From JBCBKP01 sp038521625 (lineage in GTDB: Bacteria; Planctomycetota; Phycisphaerae; Phycisphaerales; UBA1924), in assembly GCA_038521625.1 (NCBI GenBank), contig JBCBKP010000012.1, positions 17,879 to 81,878 of the forward strand: a stretch of 64,000 nucleotides of DNA, given 5' to 3'. Both the position numbers and the translations under genes were made by a program. How positions within the stretch are numbered: the first letter of the stretch is position 1; each line of letters opens with the position of its first letter. Below the pieces are notes generated by a model, which saw only the letters and a program-made list of their open reading frames with translations, was not told where the DNA came from and did not search any database. This document shows positions 1 through 8,160 of the stretch, in pieces.

Positions 1-236
1 GACGCCCGCGGCACGAGCCCGAGGCACGCCTTGATCAGCGTGCTCTTGCCCGCGCCGTTCGGGCCGACAACCGCGATGAGTCGCTCCGCGGGCGCGTCGT
101 AGTCGACGTCCCACAGCACCGGCTTTCGCTCGTACGCGACGGTCATGGCGTGCACCGAGAGAGGGCTCTCGGGCGAGTGCTCGGGACGGTCGCCAAGGCC
201 TCTCGGCCGCGGTGCCGGATGGATGATCGTCGTCAC
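1..236 (-). CDS. Metal ABC transporter ATP-binding protein (5' part only, runs off window)
   Basis: N-terminal piece of an ABC ATPase. A Walker A motif GPNGAGKST lies about 60 residues in, after the usual first strand (LSVHAMTVAYERKPVLWDV). A GTG at 234-236 overlaps the TGA of the upstream binding-protein gene by 4 bases (GTGA), so translation is probably coupled; an ATG at about 146 is a possible later start. By position it should energise import of the metal captured by the neighbouring binding protein. The rest of the gene and the permease must lie outside the window. Confidence 0.85.
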   Translation of the reverse strand, partial: MTTIIHPAPRPRGLGDRPEHSPESPLSVHAMTVAYERKPVLWDVDYDAPAERLIAVVGPNGAGKSTLIKACLGLVPRA

Positions 237-1255
237 GGGCCGTCATCCGCGCCGTCGAGCCTCCCGGCACTCCCGGCCGCCGGGGCCTCGCCGCCGAGCG
301 CCCGCGAGATCGTGGTCACGTTGTGGTCGATCATCCCGAGGTACGTGCCCTCGTAGGTCCCCGGGTCCCCCATCGCGTCGCTGAACAGGCTGCCGCCGAT
401 CACAACCTCGTGGCCTCTGGCGCGAGCGCCGGAAATCAGCGCCTGGACGTTGCGGTCCGAGACCGTCGACTCGACGAAGACCGCGCCGACTCGCCGCTCG
501 ACGAGCAACGCGACGAGCCGCTCGATGTCGCGGATCCCCGCCTCCGACTCGGTCGAGATCCCCTGGATGCCGACGACGTCGAATCCGAATCGCTCCCCGA
601 AGTAATTGAACGCGTCGTGCGCCGTGACGACCACGCGCGAGGCCTCGGGCACGGTCGACAGCACGCGTTCGGCATAGGCGTCGACCGCGTCGAGCTCGGT
701 CAGGAACGCCTCGGCGTTCGCCGCGTACACGGCCTCGCCACCCGGGTCGTGCTCGATCAGACGGTCGCGTACGACATCGACGGCGTGGGCCCAGCGCGCG
801 GGGTCCATCCAGACGTGCGGGTCGAACGCGCCCTCGTAGTCCTCCGGCTCGAGCAGGTCCGACTCGCTCAGAAGCTCGGTGACCGCGAACACCTTCCGCC
901 CTTCGGTCGCGGCGCTGACCAGCGCGTCGGTCATCTTTCCCTCGAGCAGCAGGCCGTTGTAGAAAACGAGCCGCGCACCTCGGATCGCGACGATGTCATC
1001 GCGTGTCGGCTGGTAGAGGTGCGGGTCGATGCCCGGCCCGATCAGCGTCGTGACCGCAACCCGATCGCCGCCGATCGCGGAGACGACGTCGCCGATCATT
1101 CCCGTCGTCGCGACGATCGCGACCGGGGCGTCGGTCCCCGCGGTGGCGGTTCCGGCCGGCTCGCCGCCCCGATCACACCCGACGAGTCCGAGCGAGACTC
1201 CGAGGGCGAACGCCAGCCGGATGACAGGAGCAAGAGAGACAGTTCTGATATCCAT
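233..1255 (-). CDS. Manganese/iron-type ABC transporter substrate-binding lipoprotein (ZnuA/MntC/TroA family)
   Basis: Periplasmic A-1 (cluster 9) metal-binding lipoprotein. The ATG at 1253-1255 gives a lipoprotein signal ending in the lipobox LVGC; the longer reading frame upstream has no signal logic. The candidate metal ligands are His in GIDPHLYQP, His in FDPHVWMDP, Glu in GISTESEAG and Asp in LFSDAMG. This His-His-Glu-Asp set is characteristic of Mn/Fe binders; zinc-type proteins usually have a third His and a His-rich loop, both absent here. It overlaps the downstream ATPase by 4 bases, and an MntR-like regulator lies upstream, which agrees with manganese. Ligands are assigned by motif position, not by alignment. 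Confidence 0.88.
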   Translation of the reverse strand: MDIRTVSLAPVIRLAFALGVSLGLVGCDRGGEPAGTATAGTDAPVAIVATTGMIGDVVSAIGGDRVAVTTLIGPGIDPHLYQPTRDDIVAIRGARLVFYNGLLLEGKMTDALVSAATEGRKVFAVTELLSESDLLEPEDYEGAFDPHVWMDPARWAHAVDVVRDRLIEHDPGGEAVYAANAEAFLTELDAVDAYAERVLSTVPEASRVVVTAHDAFNYFGERFGFDVVGIQGISTESEAGIRDIERLVALLVERRVGAVFVESTVSDRNVQALISGARARGHEVVIGGSLFSDAMGDPGTYEGTYLGMIDHNVTTISRALGGEAPAAGSAGRLDGADDGP

Positions 1256-1295
1256 CGATCGATCCTCAATCGGCCGGAAATGCCGCGCCCGGGCG

Positions 1296-1325
1296 ATCTT
1301 ACCATCAGAGTTTGACGAGTCAAAC
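1296..1325 (-). promoter_or_regulatory. Promoter overlapping a 16-bp perfect inverted repeat, candidate MntR operator
   Basis: Positions 1310-1325 form a perfect inverted repeat, GTTTGAC-TC-GTCAAAC. Read on the minus strand it contains a -35-like TTGACT (1323-1318), followed after 16 bases by a -10-like TAAGAT (1301-1296), about 40 bases upstream of the binding-protein ATG. A repressor bound here would cover the -35 of the metal-uptake operon, and a DtxR-family gene sits directly upstream. Regulation by that protein is inferred. Confidence 0.6.
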
Positions 1326-1357
1326 ATTCCGGCGGCGTGGCCCGCATGCTCGCCCGG

Positions 1358-2020
1358 CTATCCGCGTCTGACCGTGATCCGTTGGGCCACGTCACACGAG
1401 AGTGCGACCGATTCGCCATCGGGTGTCCGGATCAGGACCGTGCCGCCGCCGGGGTTCACCGACATCATGGAGATCGGGGCGCCCGGGACGATCCCGTGCC
1501 TGGCGGCGAACTCGAGCAGGGTCGGGTCTTCGTCCCCGAGCCGAACGACCGTCGCCGACTCACCACCCCGTAGCTCGGAGAGCGCGACGCCACCGCGCTC
1601 GGCGACGGTGCCATCGGCGGCGGGGATCGGATCGCCGTGCGGATCGATGGCCGGGTGACCCAGATAGGCGTCCAGCCGGTCGAGGAGCTTGCGGGACATC
1701 GCGTGCTCGAGCCGCTCGGCCTCTTCGTGGACTTCGGCCCAGTCGAACCCGAGCTTCTGGACGAGGAATACCTCGATCAGGCGGTGCCGGCGGATGACGT
1801 CGAGGGCGAGTCGCTGGCCCTCGGCGGTCAGGCGGATGCCGGCGTACCGCTCGGAGTCGGCGAGCCCGGTCTCGGTGAGCTTCCGGACCATCGACGTGAC
1901 GGTGCCCTTGGTCACGCCGAGGGCGCTTGCCAGCCCCGCGACGCTGGCCTCGCCGGAATCGGCGTCGCGCTGCGCGACGTAGATCGCCTTGAGGTAGTTC
2001 TCGACCGTCTCTGTCGGCAT
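1358..2020 (-). CDS. mntR: DtxR/MntR-family metal-dependent transcriptional regulator
   Basis: 220-residue iron/manganese-dependent repressor. It has an N-terminal winged helix (helix-turn-helix around LASALGVTKGTVTSMVRKL), a dimerisation/metal domain (RRHRLIEVFL; VHEEAERLEHAMS; IDPHGDPIP) and a C-terminal SH3/FeoA-like domain. Where DtxR/IdeR has a metal-binding Cys (HDEACRWEH), this protein has Glu (HEEAERLEH), as in MntR, so Mn specificity is favoured. I chose the ATG at 2020 over one 19 codons upstream because it matches the family start and has a TACGAT hexamer 8 bases before it. The target is probably the adjacent uptake operon. Confidence 0.88.
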   Translation of the reverse strand: MPTETVENYLKAIYVAQRDADSGEASVAGLASALGVTKGTVTSMVRKLTETGLADSERYAGIRLTAEGQRLALDVIRRHRLIEVFLVQKLGFDWAEVHEEAERLEHAMSRKLLDRLDAYLGHPAIDPHGDPIPAADGTVAERGGVALSELRGGESATVVRLGDEDPTLLEFAARHGIVPGAPISMMSVNPGGGTVLIRTPDGESVALSCDVAQRITVRRG

Positions 2021-2028
2021 TGAGATCG

Positions 2029-2034
2029 ATCGTA
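2029..2034 (-). promoter_or_regulatory. Candidate leaderless -10 (TACGAT) for the MntR-like gene
   Basis: TACGAT on the minus strand ends 8 bases before the ATG. No Shine-Dalgarno sequence fits in the gap. See the finding on leaderless promoters. Confidence 0.45.
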
Positions 2035-2191
2035 TCGAGGTCCTCCTCGACAATACCTCTCGGACCTTCCGCGCCACCGAAGATCGGCGCGGAATTGAGC
2101 ACAGGACTGTCTTGAGTTCGGGTCTATGTAAGACCGATGCCGCATAGTTGGTTAAAAGGTCCGAACACCGCCCCTCGCAGGATGAACAGCC

Positions 2192-3913
2192 GTGCCCGCC
2201 GCGCCGATCCCGAGCAACGAGAGCGAGAGACTCGCGGCGCTGCGGAGCTGCGAGATACTCGACTCGCCGCCGGAGACCGGGTTCGATGACCTGACCGTTC
2301 TGGCGTCGAGGCTCGCCGACGCGCCGATCGCGCTGGTGTCGCTGGTGGACGGCACGCGGCAGTGGTTCAAGAGCTCGGTGGGCTGCGACCTGCGGTCCAC
2401 CCCGAGAGAGCAGGCGGTCTGCGGCTATGCGATTCTCGAGCCGGGTGCGCTCGTGATCCCGGACCTCGCCGCCGATCCGAGGACAGCCGACAACCCTCTC
2501 GTGACGGGCGAGCCGCGCCTTCGCGCGTACACGGGGATTCCTCTCCGGCTGAACGATGGGCTCGTGGTTGGGACGCTCTGCGCGATCGATCTGCGTGCGC
2601 GCGGGTTCTCAGACGCCCAGATCGATGACCTGATGTCGCTCGCGCGCCAGGCCACCGCCCAGCTCGAGCTACGGCGCGCCCTGCACGGCTGCCGGGTCGC
2701 GTCGGAGGCGGCCGAGGAGGCGGGGCGGGCACGCTCCGCGTTCCTCGCGAACATGAGCCACGAGATCCGCACGCCGATGACGGCGATCCTCGGCTTCGCC
2801 GAGATGCTGGGCAACGAGTCTTCGGTCCAGGGATCGCGCGACGCGAGCGAGTCCGTTCGCGCTATCCGGCGCAACGCCGAGCACTTGCTGCATCTGATGA
2901 ATGACGTGCTCGACATGAGCAAGCTCGGCGAGGGCAAGCTGCTCATCCGCGAGACGAGCGCCGACATCGCCGAGCTGCTCGACGACGTGCGTCTGTTCGC
3001 CGAATCACGTGCGCGCGCCGCCGGACTCGGTTTCCGCATCGAGCTGACGACGCAGACGCCCGGGGCGATACGGACCGATCCTGGGCGTCTCCGCCAGGTC
3101 CTCTTCAATCTCCTGGGCAACGCGCTGAAGTTCACGCACGAGGGCTCGATCACGCTCCGCTGCTGGTTCGACTCGATGACCGAGCAGATCGTGTTCGAGA
3201 TCGAAGACACCGGGATCGGCATGGACGTCCCAACTCTGCAACGCGTCCGGGCGTTCGAAGCGTTCACGCAGGGGGACGGCTCATCGGCGCGCCGCCACGG
3301 CGGTACGGGGCTCGGCCTGCACATCTCACACTCACTGGCGCAGCTCCTCGGTGGTTCGATCGAGATCGAGTCAGCACCCGGCCGGGGTAGCACCTTCTTC
3401 GTCTCGGTCGCGACCGGCGAGATCGAGGGCGGAGCGATGCTTCTGGACGGGCGGTTCGCGGGACGGAGCAAGCCCGAAGGCGCCGCGCCCCCCGATCCTA
3501 CGGACTCGAGCCCGCTCCGCGGGCGCCGGATTCTGGTCGCCGACGACAACCCCGACAACCGCCGTCTCCTGACCCACCACCTCGGTCGCGCCGGCGCCGA
3601 GACAGAGGTCGCGGGCAACGGGCGGGAGGCGGTCGAGCGCGTCAGGGCCGACGACTACGGTTTCGATCTGGTGCTGACGGATCTGCAGATGCCCGAGCTC
3701 GACGGGTACGGCGCAGCTCGCGCGCTGCGATCGCTCGGGTTCGCCGGCCCGATCATCGCTGTAACGGCGAACGACCTGGGATCCGATCGGCGGGCGTCGC
3801 TGGAGGCCGGGTGCGACAGCTACCTGACCAAGCCGATCGACGCTCGGCAGCTCGTGCAGACCTGCCTCGAATCGCTGCGCAACAGTCGCACGGCAGGCGC
3901 CGACGCCGCCTGA
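2192..3913 (+). CDS. GAF-domain hybrid sensor histidine kinase / response regulator
   Basis: 573-residue cytoplasmic hybrid kinase with no membrane segment. An N-terminal GAF domain (about 15-165) carries the pattern seen in kinases with redox or small-molecule GAF domains (SLVDGTRQWFKS...REQAVCGYAI). A HisKA domain follows with phosphoacceptor His at about residue 190 (NMSHEIRTPM), then an ATPase domain (N box NLLGNALKFT, DTGIGM, GGTGLGLHIS) and a C-terminal receiver with phospho-Asp near residue 497 (VLTDLQMP) and a conserved Lys (LTKPID). There is no separate output domain nearby. The start is GTG; the ATG 10 bases upstream is out of frame. It ends one base before the convergent M20 gene. 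The signal it senses is unknown. Confidence 0.9.
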   Translation: MPAAPIPSNESERLAALRSCEILDSPPETGFDDLTVLASRLADAPIALVSLVDGTRQWFKSSVGCDLRSTPREQAVCGYAILEPGALVIPDLAADPRTADNPLVTGEPRLRAYTGIPLRLNDGLVVGTLCAIDLRARGFSDAQIDDLMSLARQATAQLELRRALHGCRVASEAAEEAGRARSAFLANMSHEIRTPMTAILGFAEMLGNESSVQGSRDASESVRAIRRNAEHLLHLMNDVLDMSKLGEGKLLIRETSADIAELLDDVRLFAESRARAAGLGFRIELTTQTPGAIRTDPGRLRQVLFNLLGNALKFTHEGSITLRCWFDSMTEQIVFEIEDTGIGMDVPTLQRVRAFEAFTQGDGSSARRHGGTGLGLHISHSLAQLLGGSIEIESAPGRGSTFFVSVATGEIEGGAMLLDGRFAGRSKPEGAAPPDPTDSSPLRGRRILVADDNPDNRRLLTHHLGRAGAETEVAGNGREAVERVRADDYGFDLVLTDLQMPELDGYGAARALRSLGFAGPIIAVTANDLGSDRRASLEAGCDSYLTKPIDARQLVQTCLESLRNSRTAGADAA

Positions 3914-3914
3914 G

Positions 3915-5240
3915 TCACCGCTTTAGCAGTTCGAGCGCCGCAGCTGTCATCGCCTCGACGCCGGTCGGGATTACCGAGTCATAATCCGGGGCGAAGAAGG
4001 GTGAGTGCAGCGATGGCAGGATCTCGCCGGACTCACGCGCGGCCCGCCAACGGCCGGGCTCGACCGCCCCCGCCCAGAGCATCAGGCTCGGGATGCGCGG
4101 CTCGACTCGCCCGTAGAGGCTGAAGTCCTCGGCACCCATGACGGGGGCGGCCTCGATGAGCGCGCCCTCGCCGAGCTGTGACGAGATCGCGTCGGCGGCG
4201 CGACGCGCGAGTTCCGGATCGTTGTACGTGCTAGGCAGCGACTCGTCGAGCACGCGGACTTCGGGCAGTCGGTCCTCCGGGAGTCCCGCGGCGCGGCCGA
4301 GATTGATCGCGATCCGCTCGATGGAATCGAGGATGCGGCGCCGGACCTCGTCGTTGTACGTGCGGACGGTGAGCTGTAGGTCGGCGCGGTCCGAGATCAC
4401 GTTGTGCTTCGCGCCGGCGTTGAATGATCCCACCGTCACCACGGCCGGTTCGAGGGGTGATGTCTCGCGGCTGACGATCGTCTGCAGAGCTATCACGATC
4501 TGAGACGCCAGGACCACGGGGTCGCGGGTCGTGTGCGGATAAGCTCCGTGCCCGCCGATGCCGTGGACGGTGATGTCGACCGAGTCCACACTCGCGAGCG
4601 CGAAGCCGGGCGTCGCCGCGATCCGTCCGGCGGGCAGTGCCGCGCTCACGTGCATCGCGAGGTTGAAGTCGGGCCGCGGGAATCGCTCGAACAGGCCGTC
4701 GGCGAGCATCGCCTTCGCACCGCCGCCCCGCTCTTCGGCGGGCTGCCCGATCATCATCAGCGTGCCGCGCCATTCGAGCCGGGCGTGCGCGAGCCGCCTG
4801 GCCGTGCCGAGCAGCGCGGTCATGTGGACATCGTGACCGCAGGCGTGCATGACCCCGACCTCTTGGCCGTTCTGCTCGGTCGCTGTCACGGTCGATGCGA
4901 ACGGGAGCCCGGTCTGCTCGACCACGGGCAGGGCGTCGAGGTCCGTCCGGATCATCAGCGTCGGGCCGGTGCCATTACGCAGGACACCGACGACGCCGTA
5001 GCCGCCCACGTTCTCGGTGACATCGAAGCCCAGGCCCCTGAGGTCAGCGGCAACGAACCGCGCGGTCTCGGCTTCCTGATAGCTCAGCTCGGGATTCGCG
5101 TGCAGATGCTTGTAGATCCGCAGCAGCTCGGGCATGTCGGCGCGGATGTCGCCGGCGAGCCGCGGGTGGGTCTGCGCCAGGAGCGGGCACGCGGCGAGCG
5201 CAGCAATCAGCAGGGCGGGGAGCGATCGATCGGTGAACAC
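3915..5240 (-). CDS. Exported M20-family metallopeptidase / amidohydrolase
   Basis: 441-residue M20D amidohydrolase (hippuricase / IAA-amino acid hydrolase type), predicted to cleave N-acyl amino acids or peptides. Family motifs visible are DLDALP, HACGHDVHMT, GQPAEERGGGA, a dimerisation-domain GIGGHGAYPH and a late MGAEDFSLYG. The N-terminus (LPALLIAALAACPLLAQ) is a signal peptide, so it probably acts in the periplasm or outside. The GTG start has a strong AGGAGG site 6 bases upstream. It is convergent with the kinase gene and divergent from the flippase gene. The real substrate cannot be read from the sequence. Confidence 0.9.
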   Translation of the reverse strand: MFTDRSLPALLIAALAACPLLAQTHPRLAGDIRADMPELLRIYKHLHANPELSYQEAETARFVAADLRGLGFDVTENVGGYGVVGVLRNGTGPTLMIRTDLDALPVVEQTGLPFASTVTATEQNGQEVGVMHACGHDVHMTALLGTARRLAHARLEWRGTLMMIGQPAEERGGGAKAMLADGLFERFPRPDFNLAMHVSAALPAGRIAATPGFALASVDSVDITVHGIGGHGAYPHTTRDPVVLASQIVIALQTIVSRETSPLEPAVVTVGSFNAGAKHNVISDRADLQLTVRTYNDEVRRRILDSIERIAINLGRAAGLPEDRLPEVRVLDESLPSTYNDPELARRAADAISSQLGEGALIEAAPVMGAEDFSLYGRVEPRIPSLMLWAGAVEPGRWRAARESGEILPSLHSPFFAPDYDSVIPTGVEAMTAAALELLKR

Positions 5241-5279
5241 TGGGCACCTCCTCGGGACACCAGACTAGCGTGCCCGGGG

Positions 5280-5285
5280 TAGTCT
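5280..5285 (+). promoter_or_regulatory. Candidate leaderless -10 (TAGTCT) for the flippase gene
   Basis: TAGTCT ends 8 bases before the ATG at 5294, with no Shine-Dalgarno sequence between. It supports 5294 over the GTG at 5270. Confidence 0.45.
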
Positions 5286-5293
5286 CTTGCCCG

Positions 5294-6892
5294 ATGAGAT
5301 CTGCCCCCGACAAGGACGAGAGCCCGGCGCGCACCGCGTGCGACGGAGAGTTCTGCGCAGAACGTACGGAGTCATCGGGCCCGGTCCGTCACTCCGGGCG
5401 GCGCGTGCTCTCGAACACGCTCTCGATCGCCGTCGGCTCCAATCTCGCCGCGGTCGGGCGATTGGTCGTTCTGGCGCTCATCGCGCGCCAGTCGGGCACC
5501 GCCGCACTCACCCAATTCGCGGTGATCGTCCAGCTGCTCCGGATCGCCGAGGGCCTTCTCGACTTCGGCGGCTCGGACATCTTCGTGCGCGAGGTCAACC
5601 GAGAACCGTCGCGGATGCGTCGGCTGCTGCGGATCCTGACGGCTCACAAGCTCGTGCACGTCGTCCCGATCGGGCTGCTGTTCCTGGCTTCGCTGTACAT
5701 CCTCAGGTCCGAGTCCGCCGAGCAGACGTCGGCCCTGCGCGACGCGGGCGTCGTCGGCGGGCTCAGCCTTGTGGCGTACATCGGCGTGCTCGTCTATCGC
5801 GTGCCGTTCCGGGCCGGTCTCGCCATGCACCGAGAGATGATCGCCGAGATCGGCAGTGTCGCGGCGCTCATCCTGATCGTCTACTTCCTGCCGACCGGAT
5901 CCGGCATCGCCGCGATCCTCTGGGCGTACGTCGCGAGCCGCGTCGTCTTCGGGCTTCTCTGCATGACGCTCGGGTTCGATCGGTTCCGCCCTTCGCTCGG
6001 CGGCGTGTCGCTCCGCGACGTCGGGTGGGCGTATCGGTCGCTCGCCGTCATCGGCATCGCGGGCGTCTTCGGCTGGCTCTACGTCTCGTCCGACCTGCTG
6101 CTTCTGCAGTTCATCATCCCCGGCGGCACCGAGTCGATCGAGTCGGCATACTTCGTCGCCGGCCAGAAGTTCGCGGGCCCGGCGCTGCTCGCGCTGGCGG
6201 CGATCGGCGGCACGCTCTATTCCGTCGTCGCGGCCGCCTGGCACCACGACAAGCCGCGCTTCCGCCGGTCGTGTCAGCTCGCGGTCGACTCCATCTTCGT
6301 GCTCGGAGGGCTCCCGTTCGTTCTCTTCTTCAGCGCCGGGCCGTTCTTCATCGGGCTGATCGATGAATCACTCGGCGTCGGCGGCGCTCGGGTGGCCGCC
6401 CCCATCGCGCTCCTCTGCGTCGCGAAGGCGGTCTCCATGACGTTCGGCCCGGCGCTGTTCATCGTCAACCAGCAGCGCTGGATCCTCTTCATGCTCATCT
6501 GGTCGCTCGCGATCAAGGCGGCCGCGATCGTGGCGGTCCTTGAGTTCCTGCCCGAGGACCACGCGCTCGGCGGCGGCAGCGGGGTCGCGTGGGTCTCGCT
6601 GGCCGCCGAGACGCTGCTGATCACGGTGCCCGTGCTCCTGCTCGTCCGGAGATTCACGGGCTTCGCCGCCTCCTGGTGGATCCCCGCGAGGGCCGCGGCG
6701 TGCGCCGTGGCCGCCGTGCTCATCACGTCGGTGGTCCTGCCCGAACCGGATCTCGCGGCGGCCGTCGCCGGGGCGTTGCTGTACTCGGGCCTCGTGCTCG
6801 CGACGCGGACGGCCCGCCCCGTGCAGCTCCTCGCGATGCTGAGAGAGGGCGATCGCTCGGTTCCGGTCGGCGGCGAACGGGGGAGGCTCTGA
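5294..6892 (+). CDS. Polysaccharide flippase-like multispanning membrane protein (MATE/MVF superfamily)
   Basis: 532 residues with about 12-14 hydrophobic segments and a soluble N-terminus of about 45 residues. It resembles lipid-linked oligosaccharide flippases (Wzx/RfbX type): the first helix region (SNTLSIAVGSNLAAVGRLVVLALIAR) and the GG..DIFVREV segment look like polysaccharide biosynthesis proteins. It would move undecaprenyl-linked glycan units across the inner membrane. The dTDP-sugar genes downstream support a surface-glycan role. An in-frame GTG at 5270 is an alternative start. Confidence 0.78.
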   Translation: MRSAPDKDESPARTACDGEFCAERTESSGPVRHSGRRVLSNTLSIAVGSNLAAVGRLVVLALIARQSGTAALTQFAVIVQLLRIAEGLLDFGGSDIFVREVNREPSRMRRLLRILTAHKLVHVVPIGLLFLASLYILRSESAEQTSALRDAGVVGGLSLVAYIGVLVYRVPFRAGLAMHREMIAEIGSVAALILIVYFLPTGSGIAAILWAYVASRVVFGLLCMTLGFDRFRPSLGGVSLRDVGWAYRSLAVIGIAGVFGWLYVSSDLLLLQFIIPGGTESIESAYFVAGQKFAGPALLALAAIGGTLYSVVAAAWHHDKPRFRRSCQLAVDSIFVLGGLPFVLFFSAGPFFIGLIDESLGVGGARVAAPIALLCVAKAVSMTFGPALFIVNQQRWILFMLIWSLAIKAAAIVAVLEFLPEDHALGGGSGVAWVSLAAETLLITVPVLLLVRRFTGFAASWWIPARAAACAVAAVLITSVVLPEPDLAAAVAGALLYSGLVLATRTARPVQLLAMLREGDRSVPVGGERGRL

Positions 6893-7082
6893 TCCCTGCG
6901 TGCGCCGGGGGGCTCCGAGAACCGGTCCGGGCGTGGTGGCTCATCCCTGACGAGCCGCACAGCCCGCACCGACTCTCGCGCCCGACGTCATCCGCGACGC
7001 GGGGACCAAGCCGCCCCTCCCCGGCGTCCGAGATTCACCCTATCGCGACGCAGCGGCGGCACGAACGAGGAGCACCGACGCC

Positions 7083-7307
7083 ATGGCCAACGCCGATCCG
7101 AGCTACGGACACTCGCCCCACGGCCCGGCCCAGACCTTCAGCGGCGCGACCACCGCCGTCGAGGCCTGGCGCCGCCTCCGCCTCACCGATTCCGACGAAG
7201 CCATCGTTACCGGCCCCGGCGGTCATGAGGTCGCCTCGATCGCGCTCGAGGAGCTCGAGCGGGCCGAGCCGTACGAGACGCTCGACGAGCTGCGCGGCGC
7301 GGCCTAA
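7083..7307 (+). CDS. Small acidic protein of unknown function (74 aa)
   Basis: Not recognised. The ATG is preceded by a good Shine-Dalgarno site (CGAGGAG, about 9 bases upstream). The protein is acidic and soluble, with a Gly/Pro/His-rich N-terminus and a segment rich in Glu/Leu (IALEELERAEPYETLDELRG). It lies between the flippase and the RmlA-like gene on the same strand, so it is probably cotranscribed with them. No family is assigned; the RBS and strand context are the main arguments that it is real. Confidence 0.55.
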   Translation: MANADPSYGHSPHGPAQTFSGATTAVEAWRRLRLTDSDEAIVTGPGGHEVASIALEELERAEPYETLDELRGAA

Positions 7308-7385
7308 CCACGCTCGGCGCCCCGGCCCGGATACCGTGACCGAGGGTCCGGCGCCGGGCCCGCGGTGAACAGCGGGGGTCACGGC

Positions 7386-8120
7386 GTGAAGGGCATCATC
7401 CTCGCGGGCGGACTCGGCTCGAGACTCCACCCGCTCACACTCGTCACCAACAAGCACCTGCTCCCGGTCTACGAACGGCCCATGATCCACTACCCGATCC
7501 GGTGCCTCCTGAACGCCGGCATCGACGACGTGCTTGTGGTCACCGGCGCTGCGCATACCGCGGATTTCCGCAGGCTCCTCGGAGACGGCGCCGACCTCGG
7601 CCTGCGGCGCCTCGCCTACGCATCTCAGGAGGGCGAGGGCGGGATCGCCGACGCCCTCGCCCACGCGGAGGAGTTCGCGGCGGATGAGCGAGTCTGCGTC
7701 GTCCTCGGAGACAACATCATCGAGAAGAGCATCCGCCCCGCCGCGGACGCGTTCCGGGAGCAGCCGTCCGGCGCCCGCCTGCTCCTGAAGTCGGTCCCCG
7801 ACCCCCACCGCTTCGGCGTCGCCGCGTTCGCCCGGGACGGCCGGATCGAGGCGATCGTCGAGAAGCCCGAGAACCCGCCCAGCGACCTCGCCGTCACGGG
7901 CATCTATTTCTACGACCCGGACGTGTTCGACATCTGCCGCTCGCTCAAGCCCTCGGCCCGCGGCGAGCTCGAGATCACCGACGTCAACAGCCGGTACCTC
8001 GAGCGTGGCGATCTGGCCTGGTCGCGGCTGGAGGGCTGGTGGGTCGACGCCGGCACCCATGAGAGCCTCTCCGAGGCCACGCGGTTGGTCGCCGAGGGCG
8101 GCGCCAATCACGCCGAGTAG
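7386..8120 (+). CDS. Sugar-1-phosphate nucleotidyltransferase, short RmlA-like (dTDP-glucose pyrophosphorylase type)
   Basis: 244-residue nucleotidyltransferase that should form an NDP-sugar, probably dTDP-glucose, from sugar-1-phosphate and NTP. The nucleotide-binding signature GGLGSRLHPLT is at the N-terminus, followed by NKHLLPVYERPMI, LGDNI, VEKPENPPSDLAVTGIYFYD and WVDAGTHESL, all typical of RmlA. It is about 45 residues shorter than classical RmlA and lacks most of the C-terminal allosteric extension. The GTG at 7386 gives the canonical KGIILAGG start; an in-frame GTG at 7365 is possible. RmlB follows 40 bases downstream. Confidence 0.88.
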   Translation: MKGIILAGGLGSRLHPLTLVTNKHLLPVYERPMIHYPIRCLLNAGIDDVLVVTGAAHTADFRRLLGDGADLGLRRLAYASQEGEGGIADALAHAEEFAADERVCVVLGDNIIEKSIRPAADAFREQPSGARLLLKSVPDPHRFGVAAFARDGRIEAIVEKPENPPSDLAVTGIYFYDPDVFDICRSLKPSARGELEITDVNSRYLERGDLAWSRLEGWWVDAGTHESLSEATRLVAEGGANHAE

Positions 8121-8148
8121 CGCCCAGCCGGCCGCCCGGCCGACCGCT

Positions 8149-8154
8149 TACGAT
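8149..8154 (+). promoter_or_regulatory. Candidate leaderless -10 (TACGAT) for rmlB
   Basis: TACGAT ends exactly 6 bases before the ATG at 8161 (gap CCCCCG). It suggests rmlB can be transcribed on its own as a leaderless mRNA. Confidence 0.5.
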
Positions 8155-8160
8155 CCCCCG

